From Hymenobacter sp. BT18 (lineage in GTDB: Bacteria; Bacteroidota; Bacteroidia; Cytophagales; Hymenobacteraceae), in the NCBI RefSeq assembly GCF_012273015.1, contig NZ_CP050954.1, forward strand, positions 4,132,001 through 4,196,000: a stretch of DNA of 64,000 nucleotides, given 5' to 3'. Shown here piece after piece: positions 59,643 to 64,000 of the stretch. Under the pieces are notes generated by a model that worked only from the letters and a program-made list of their open reading frames with translations, was not told the origin of the DNA and made no database searches. A program made the translations under genes and the position numbers. The number at the start of each line of letters is the position of its first letter. Position 1 is the stretch's first letter.

Positions 59643-60221
59643 CTAGGGCAGCGTGATGGGGGTGGTCGTGATAACGTTGCTTTCGTTCAGGCCCCGGTCG
59701 GTAATGTTTATTTCGAGGCGGATAACGTCACCCTTGCGTACGGTTGGGCCGTCCAAGGTGCCATCAATTGGGATGCCGTACAAAATCGCTATAGTGTAGC
59801 GTAAATCACCCCGGATGGGAGCTGCCTTATCGGAAGGAGCCAAGTGGTCGAAGCGGCCATCGAAGCCAGGCTCCACATTCAGCGACCGAAATACCCCGTC
59901 GGTATCGCGCCGGAAGATCTTGATAAAGTAGTTGTTGAAATACCGATTGACCGAGCCATCCGGGTTGAATTGTTGAAAAGGAGGCTGTTTGATATCCAGC
60001 GAGTCAAGTCCCAGGTCGCCGGTGCCGTCCTTGAAAGCTAGCGTAAGCAAAATAGCTGCCTGTGTGCCGTCGGAAGTTGCCGTCGCCACTGCCGATTTAA
60101 ACTCGATGCTGGGCTTATCCGGATATTCGGGTGGGGACACGCAGGACACTACCGAGGCGCTGAGCAGCAGCGTCAGCAGTAGTTGCGCTACAACAAGCCG
60201 AACCGTACGGGTGAACATCAT
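59643..60221 (-). CDS. Hypothetical lipoprotein
   Basis: The 192-residue protein has a lipoprotein signal (LLLTLLLSASVVSCVSPPE). The mature part is predicted to be mostly beta, with FKDGTGDLGLDSLDIKQPP, NNYFIKIFRRDTDGVFRSL and RLEINITDRGLNESNVI. It is a type of small lipoprotein common in Hymenobacter-like genomes, with no assigned function. An ATG pair (60221, 60218) offers two equal starts. The gene is convergent with E1 and divergent from the LuxE-like gene. Confidence 0.75.
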   Translation of the reverse strand: MMFTRTVRLVVAQLLLTLLLSASVVSCVSPPEYPDKPSIEFKSAVATATSDGTQAAILLTLAFKDGTGDLGLDSLDIKQPPFQQFNPDGSVNRYFNNYFIKIFRRDTDGVFRSLNVEPGFDGRFDHLAPSDKAAPIRGDLRYTIAILYGIPIDGTLDGPTVRKGDVIRLEINITDRGLNESNVITTTPITLP

Positions 60222-60319
60222 ATGCAGAAAAAGGCCGTGAGTGAGGGGCAAAAGGTACGGATTCTCAACGAAGCCTACGGACCTTTGTTGTGCCATCCAT
60301 CAAACCCATACCAGGTGCA

Positions 60320-61324
60320 ATGAGTTTCCGCGACGAGTACCTCCGTGAGCTGCCCACCCTCACTCCGGCCACGGCCGAAGCCGCCGCCCTGCGTCTGTTT
60401 CGACACCAAGCGCATCATTGTCCCATCTACGCCGAATACCTCACGCAGCTGGGTTGCCAGCGGGAGCACGTAGCCCAGCTGGAAGAAATACCGTTTCTGC
60501 CCATTGAGTTCTTTAAAACGCATCGGGTGCAAACCGAGCCGGCTGCCTGGCAACCCCAGGAAGTATTTTTAAGCAGCGGCACCACGCGGCAGCAGCGCAG
60601 CCAGCACCTGGTGCGCGACCCGGCCTTGTACCGGACCCACGCTGCCCGCATTTTTGAGCACTACTATGGTGCCCTTGGCGGCTGGACGGTGCTGGCCCTC
60701 TTGCCCTCCTATCTGGAGCAGGGTCAGTCGTCGTTGGTGGCTATGGTCGATTATTTCGCCCGGGAATCGGGCCAGCAGCAGCCGGCTTTTTTCTTGCACG
60801 ACCAGGCCGCGCTGCTCGAAGCCATTCGGGTTGCCCGGCAGGTGCCGGGGCGGCGCGTGCTGCTCCTGGGCGTGAGCTATGCCCTGCTCGACTTTGCCAC
60901 GACCTATGCCGGTAACCCGGTGCTGCAGGAACTTACGGTGCTCGAAACCGGCGGGATGAAGGGCCGGCGACGGGAAATGATCAGGGAAGAGCTGCACCAG
61001 GAGCTACAGGCGGCCTTTGGGCCCGCGGGCATTCATTCCGAATACGGCATGACGGAAATGCTGAGCCAGGCCTACAGCTTCGGGGATGGGCGTTTTCACA
61101 CGCCTCCGCAGCTGCGTATTCTGCTGCGCGACCCTACCGACCCCTTCTCCGTGGATACTACGCGGGCCAGTGGGGCAATCAACGTCATTGACTTGGCCAA
61201 CGTTGATAGCTGCGCCTTCATCGAAACCAAGGATCTGGCCCGGCTATACCCCGATGGGAGCTTCGAAGTATTAGGCCGGCTGGATAATTCCGACGTGCGC
61301 GGCTGCAACCAGTTGGCGGGGTAG
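60320..61324 (+). CDS. LuxE-like acyl-protein synthetase
   Basis: The 334-residue protein resembles LuxE, the acyl-protein synthetase of the adenylate-forming superfamily: IPFLPIEFFKTHRV, VFLSSGTTRQQRSQHLV with the Ser/Thr/Gly nucleotide loop, LLPSYLEQGQSSLVAMV, LETGGMKGRRREMIREEL and HSEYGMTEMLSQAY. It should activate an acyl group as acyl-AMP. No lux genes are near, so the acyl acceptor is unknown. The ATG at 60320 (MSFRDEYLRELPTL) is chosen; an upstream start adds 10 residues. Confidence 0.85.
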   Translation: MSFRDEYLRELPTLTPATAEAAALRLFRHQAHHCPIYAEYLTQLGCQREHVAQLEEIPFLPIEFFKTHRVQTEPAAWQPQEVFLSSGTTRQQRSQHLVRDPALYRTHAARIFEHYYGALGGWTVLALLPSYLEQGQSSLVAMVDYFARESGQQQPAFFLHDQAALLEAIRVARQVPGRRVLLLGVSYALLDFATTYAGNPVLQELTVLETGGMKGRRREMIREELHQELQAAFGPAGIHSEYGMTEMLSQAYSFGDGRFHTPPQLRILLRDPTDPFSVDTTRASGAINVIDLANVDSCAFIETKDLARLYPDGSFEVLGRLDNSDVRGCNQLAG

Positions 61325-61331
61325 GAACGCA

Positions 61332-61359
61332 ACGAGCGGCCTCTGGGGAGGCCGCTCGT
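61332..61359. terminator. 12 bp hairpin between convergent genes
   Basis: Bases 61332-61343 pair perfectly with 61348-61359 around a TGGG loop. It separates the convergent LuxE-like and subtilase genes and can end both mRNAs. Confidence 0.75.
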
Positions 61360-61386
61360 CGGAAATAAGCAGGATATGTGGGGTAA

Positions 61387-62640
61387 TTATAAATGAGCAA
61401 TAGCGTCAGCAGTACCGTCGGGGTCCGACTTCACGGTGCCGCTGCGGGTAAAGGCCTTGCCGCGGAGCAAGAGCACACCCGCCATGTGCGGGGCTGCCAT
61501 AGAGGTGCCGCTCATTAGGGCGTAGCCGCCGCCTTTGTAGGTAGAGTTCACCGCTACGCCGGGCATGCAGTAGTCCACGGTAGGATTGCCAAAGCACGAG
61601 AAGGAAGCCCACGTATCCAGGTTATTCATGGCCGTCACGGTAAACACGTTGGCGTGGTTGACGCGGGAAGGGGAATGCAGCGTGGCGCTCTTGGCATCAT
61701 TACCCGCCGACACGGCAAACAAAATGCCCTTGTTGGCGGCCCGCACCACGGCTGCATCCAGCGACAGGGAAGTACCCCCACTGATGCTCATGTTTACTAC
61801 GTCCCCAGCCTTGGCCGTAGCGGCCACATAGTCAAGGCCCGCAATAACAACGGAAGAGGAGGAACTGCCGGTAGCGTCCATCACCTTTACGGCTACAATG
61901 GTAGCGCCGGCGGCTACGCCCACTACGCCCAGGGTGTTGTTCTTGGCAGCAATAGTGCCGGCTACGTGGGTGCCGTGGCCGTTGAGGTCATTGGCACTGG
62001 TGGCATCGGCGCCCAGCGGATAAAACGTTCGGCTACGGGTGCGGTCAACGGTCAGATCAGGGTGCGTCAGTTCCACTCCGGTATCCAGAATCCAGACGGT
62101 TTTGCCTACGCCGCTGGCCGTGCCTACGCGCTTGATGCCGTAGGGAATGGTTTGGGTAGAAGCAGTCGTCGTGGTGGTCGTTGTCGTCTGCTCAATGGTC
62201 ATCACCTGGTCGGGCTCCACGTAGTCAACCCGGGCATCCTGGGCCAGGTCGGCGGCCTCAGCCGCGGTCAGATCAGCTGCAAACCCGCGCAATACCTGGC
62301 TGTAGGTGCGGCCTACTTTTTCGGCCCGCAGCCCGCGCTGCCGCAGCAGCCCCTGGGCTACACCGCGCACTTTCTCACCCCGTTCCGCGTAACGGGCCTC
62401 GGTGATTTCGGCCTCATTCGCAGCAATATCGTCCAGCGCATCACTTCCGTCTTTCAGCACCACAATGTACTTCCCGGCAACGGCCTGACCGGCTACTTTG
62501 CTCGCTGAGCTGATCGGGCTGGCGGGGCGAGGGTCGTTGGGGGTAATGGAGTCTTTGGCGCAGCTGGCCAGCAAGGAAGAACCTAAAATAGCTGTACCCA
62601 ACCAGGCACTGAAACGGAAATTCTGAACGAGATTCACCAT
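61387..62640 (-). CDS. Subtilase (S8) lipoprotein with I9 prodomain
   Basis: The 417-residue protein has a lipobox (SSLLASCAKDS), an inhibitor I9-like prodomain (about 55-150; GKYIVVLKDGSDALDDIAA), an eight-threonine linker (about 152-159) and a subtilisin domain. The triad is complete: D186 in WILDTGVELTHPDL, H222 in NGHGTHVAGTIA, S380 in LMSGTSMAAPHMAGV, with N314 in SAGNDAKSA. It resembles the proteinase K-like branch. It should be a surface or periplasmic protease. The N-terminal domain differs from that of the subtilase pair at 38.7-41.7 kb, so it is a separate lineage. Confidence 0.94.
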   Translation of the reverse strand: MVNLVQNFRFSAWLGTAILGSSLLASCAKDSITPNDPRPASPISSASKVAGQAVAGKYIVVLKDGSDALDDIAANEAEITEARYAERGEKVRGVAQGLLRQRGLRAEKVGRTYSQVLRGFAADLTAAEAADLAQDARVDYVEPDQVMTIEQTTTTTTTTASTQTIPYGIKRVGTASGVGKTVWILDTGVELTHPDLTVDRTRSRTFYPLGADATSANDLNGHGTHVAGTIAAKNNTLGVVGVAAGATIVAVKVMDATGSSSSSVVIAGLDYVAATAKAGDVVNMSISGGTSLSLDAAVVRAANKGILFAVSAGNDAKSATLHSPSRVNHANVFTVTAMNNLDTWASFSCFGNPTVDYCMPGVAVNSTYKGGGYALMSGTSMAAPHMAGVLLLRGKAFTRSGTVKSDPDGTADAIAHL

Positions 62641-62802
62641 GCGTAATCAACAGGGGTTACGTGAGATAAAAGACTGCTCAGGGGCGGTCTGGAGGCCGGA
62701 AACCAGCTTATCCGTTTGATAAGTGTATGACCGGTTGCTTGCTTACCAGACAATAGCTACTTCGCTATAGTTCACATTTTTTTCAAAAATCGGCAACCAA
62801 AT

Positions 62803-62838
62803 AAAAAAGCCGCTCGTATAGAAGCGGCTTTTTTTGCG
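62803..62838 (-). terminator. Intrinsic terminator after the sigma-54-type regulator
   Basis: A 12 bp stem (62803-62814 with 62823-62834) with an 8-base loop has poly-A/T ends. It lies downstream of the regulator stop on the minus strand. Confidence 0.85.
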
Positions 62839-62862
62839 AAAATGGCAAAATTATGTTGGCGG

Positions 62863-64000
62863 CTATTTCCCGGCAAAGGCGCGGGCATCAGCCTCCGTAA
62901 TCGTGTCGTCGCTCATAATGACGAGGCGCTCTACCACGTTGCGCAACTCGCGGATGTTGCCGCGCCAGTCGAGGCTTTGTAGGTAGCCCAAAGCCGCGTC
63001 GTCAATCTTCTTGGGCTTGTCCCCGTAGTCCTGGGCAATGTCCTGCAGAAATTTCTGAATGAGGGCCGGAATGTCTTCGCGCCGGTCGTTGAGGGCAGGC
63101 ACTTGGATCAGGATAACCGAGAGGCGGTGGTAGAGGTCTTCCCGGAAGTTGCGGTCGGCTATTTCCTGGAGCAGGTCTTTGTTGGTGGCGGCCAGCACGC
63201 GCACGTTCACCGAAATTTCCTTTTCGCCGCCCACGCGGGTAATCTTGTTTTCCTGCAGAGCCCGGAGCACCTTGGCCTGCGCTGAGAGGCTCATGTCGCC
63301 GATTTCGTCGAGGAACAAGGTGCCGCCGTCAGCCTGTTCGAACTTGCCGATGCGCTGCTTGACGGCCGAGGTAAAGGAGCCTTTTTCGTGGCCAAACAGT
63401 TCCGACTCAATCAGCTCGGACGGAATAGCGGCGCAGTTTACTTCTACCAGCGGGCCGCTGGCGCGGTTGCTGAGCTCGTGAAGCTGGCGGGCTACCATTT
63501 CCTTGCCGGCTCCGTTGGGGCCTGTTATGAGCACGCGGGCATCGGTGGGGGCTACCTTCTCAATGGCCTTGCGCACGGCACCCAGGGCCGCCGAGTCGCC
63601 CACCATTTCCGAGTTTTTGGCCAGCTTTTTCTTCAGGGTTTTGTTTTCCGTGGCTAGCTTGGTGGTTTCGGTGGCCAGCTTGGTGCGGTCCAGGGCGTTG
63701 CGCACCGTCACGAGCAGGCGGTTCAGGTCTGGTGGCTTCTGCAGGAAATCGTAGGCGCCTTTTTTGGTGGCATCCACGGCCATTTCCACGTTGCCATGAG
63801 CTGAGACCATAATAAAGGCGGCTTCCGGCGCCACAATACGGGCCCTTTCCAACACCTCAATACCATCCATCTTGGGCATCTTCACGTCGCAGAGCACTAC
63901 GTCGTACTTGTCTTTGATGAGCATATCCAGGCCGGTAGGGCCATCTTCGGCCTGGCTTACCTGGTAGTTCTCATACTCCAGAATTTCTTTCAGGGTGTTC
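62863..64000 (-). CDS. NtrC-type response regulator without DNA-binding domain (partial)
   Basis: The gene runs off the right edge; about 378 codons are visible. The receiver domain is cut at its start; its phospho-acceptor Asp is in VVLCDVKMPKMDG and Lys in DFLQKPPDL. An AAA+ domain of sigma-54 activators follows: Walker A GPNGAGKEMVARQL, ELFGHEKGSFTSAVKQRIGK, where the sigma-54 contact loop is GSFTSA instead of GAFTGA, Walker B GGTLFLDEIGDMSL, and the arginine finger region DLYHRLSVI. The chain ends at DARAFAGK, directly after the AAA+ lid, so the usual Fis-type DNA-binding domain is missing. Such forms are common in this phylum. Confidence 0.9.
   Translation of the reverse strand, partial: NTLKEILEYENYQVSQAEDGPTGLDMLIKDKYDVVLCDVKMPKMDGIEVLERARIVAPEAAFIMVSAHGNVEMAVDATKKGAYDFLQKPPDLNRLLVTVRNALDRTKLATETTKLATENKTLKKKLAKNSEMVGDSAALGAVRKAIEKVAPTDARVLITGPNGAGKEMVARQLHELSNRASGPLVEVNCAAIPSELIESELFGHEKGSFTSAVKQRIGKFEQADGGTLFLDEIGDMSLSAQAKVLRALQENKITRVGGEKEISVNVRVLAATNKDLLQEIADRNFREDLYHRLSVILIQVPALNDRREDIPALIQKFLQDIAQDYGDKPKKIDDAALGYLQSLDWRGNIRELRNVVERLVIMSDDTITEADARAFAGK

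Noticed and set aside
60320..61324. Bioluminescence (lux) operon
   Set aside because: Only a LuxE-like gene is present; luxA, luxB, luxC and luxD are absent.

Overview
The window looks like chromosomal DNA of a GC-rich member of the Bacteroidota, most likely Hymenobacter or a close relative. The signs are exact TAnnTTTG boxes (the -7 element of Bacteroidota promoters) in front of many genes, few clear Shine-Dalgarno sequences, frequent TTG/GTG starts, SxxC-type lipoproteins, a fused E1 alpha/beta 2-oxoacid dehydrogenase, a LytTR regulator, and protein sequences typical of Cytophagales. The genus is an inference; no rRNA is present. The window holds 58 intact or end-truncated protein genes, one frameshifted gene and one tRNA-Ser. 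I see no insertion sequence, prophage, CRISPR array or integration site.

Layout. 1-3.7 kb: a truncated gene at the edge, a small lipoprotein, a gene-free 650 bp stretch, a KGG stress protein, a cyanophycinase and two small secreted proteins. 4-7 kb: a LytTR response regulator convergent with a PAS/hybrid histidine kinase with HPt domain. 7.3-12.7 kb: a family 1 glycosidase, an SDR oxidoreductase, then PaaY-PaaZ of phenylacetate breakdown. 12.7-15 kb: an OmpR-type regulator and its HAMP histidine kinase. 15-17.5 kb: a SulP anion transporter with a beta-carbonic anhydrase, a likely bicarbonate handling pair. 17.8-20.8 kb: a tightly packed run (PhzF, DoxX-like, frameshifted DUF2071, membrane methyltransferase, membrane protein). 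20.8-26.7 kb: RuvC, then a flippase-like membrane protein and glycosyltransferase, an ABC permease with a small predicted regulator, and a GAF-SpoIIE phosphatase.

26.8-34.9 kb is an exopolysaccharide/O-antigen locus arranged around a divergent promoter region: Wzz and an O-antigen ligase to the left, flippase, FkbM methyltransferase, GT4, polysaccharide deacetylase and GT2 to the right. 35-38.4 kb holds TatD, L-asparaginase, tRNA-Ser(GGA), an acetyltransferase and a small secreted protein. 38.7-41.7 kb holds two neighbouring subtilase lipoproteins, one of which has lost all three catalytic residues. 42-49 kb: XdhC-MocA (molybdenum cofactor maturation), an MFS transporter, DinB, an amidohydrolase lipoprotein and AMP nucleosidase. 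49-56.9 kb: a stand-alone HSDR_N nuclease-like domain, a PAS kinase with a single-domain regulator, an LTA-synthase-like sulfatase with a SUKH-like gene, alanine dehydrogenase and a DUF1573 protein. 57-64 kb: fused E1 dehydrogenase, a lipoprotein, a LuxE-like acyl-protein synthetase, a third (intact) subtilase and a sigma-54-type response regulator that runs off the end.

The most interesting signals are the catalytically dead subtilase next to its active paralogue, very long near-perfect hairpins (31-35 bp stems) between convergent gene pairs, word-like low-complexity intergenic sequences related to them, a sigma-54 activator with an altered GAFTGA loop and no DNA-binding domain, and a set of promoter boxes including one that predicts a leaderless mRNA.
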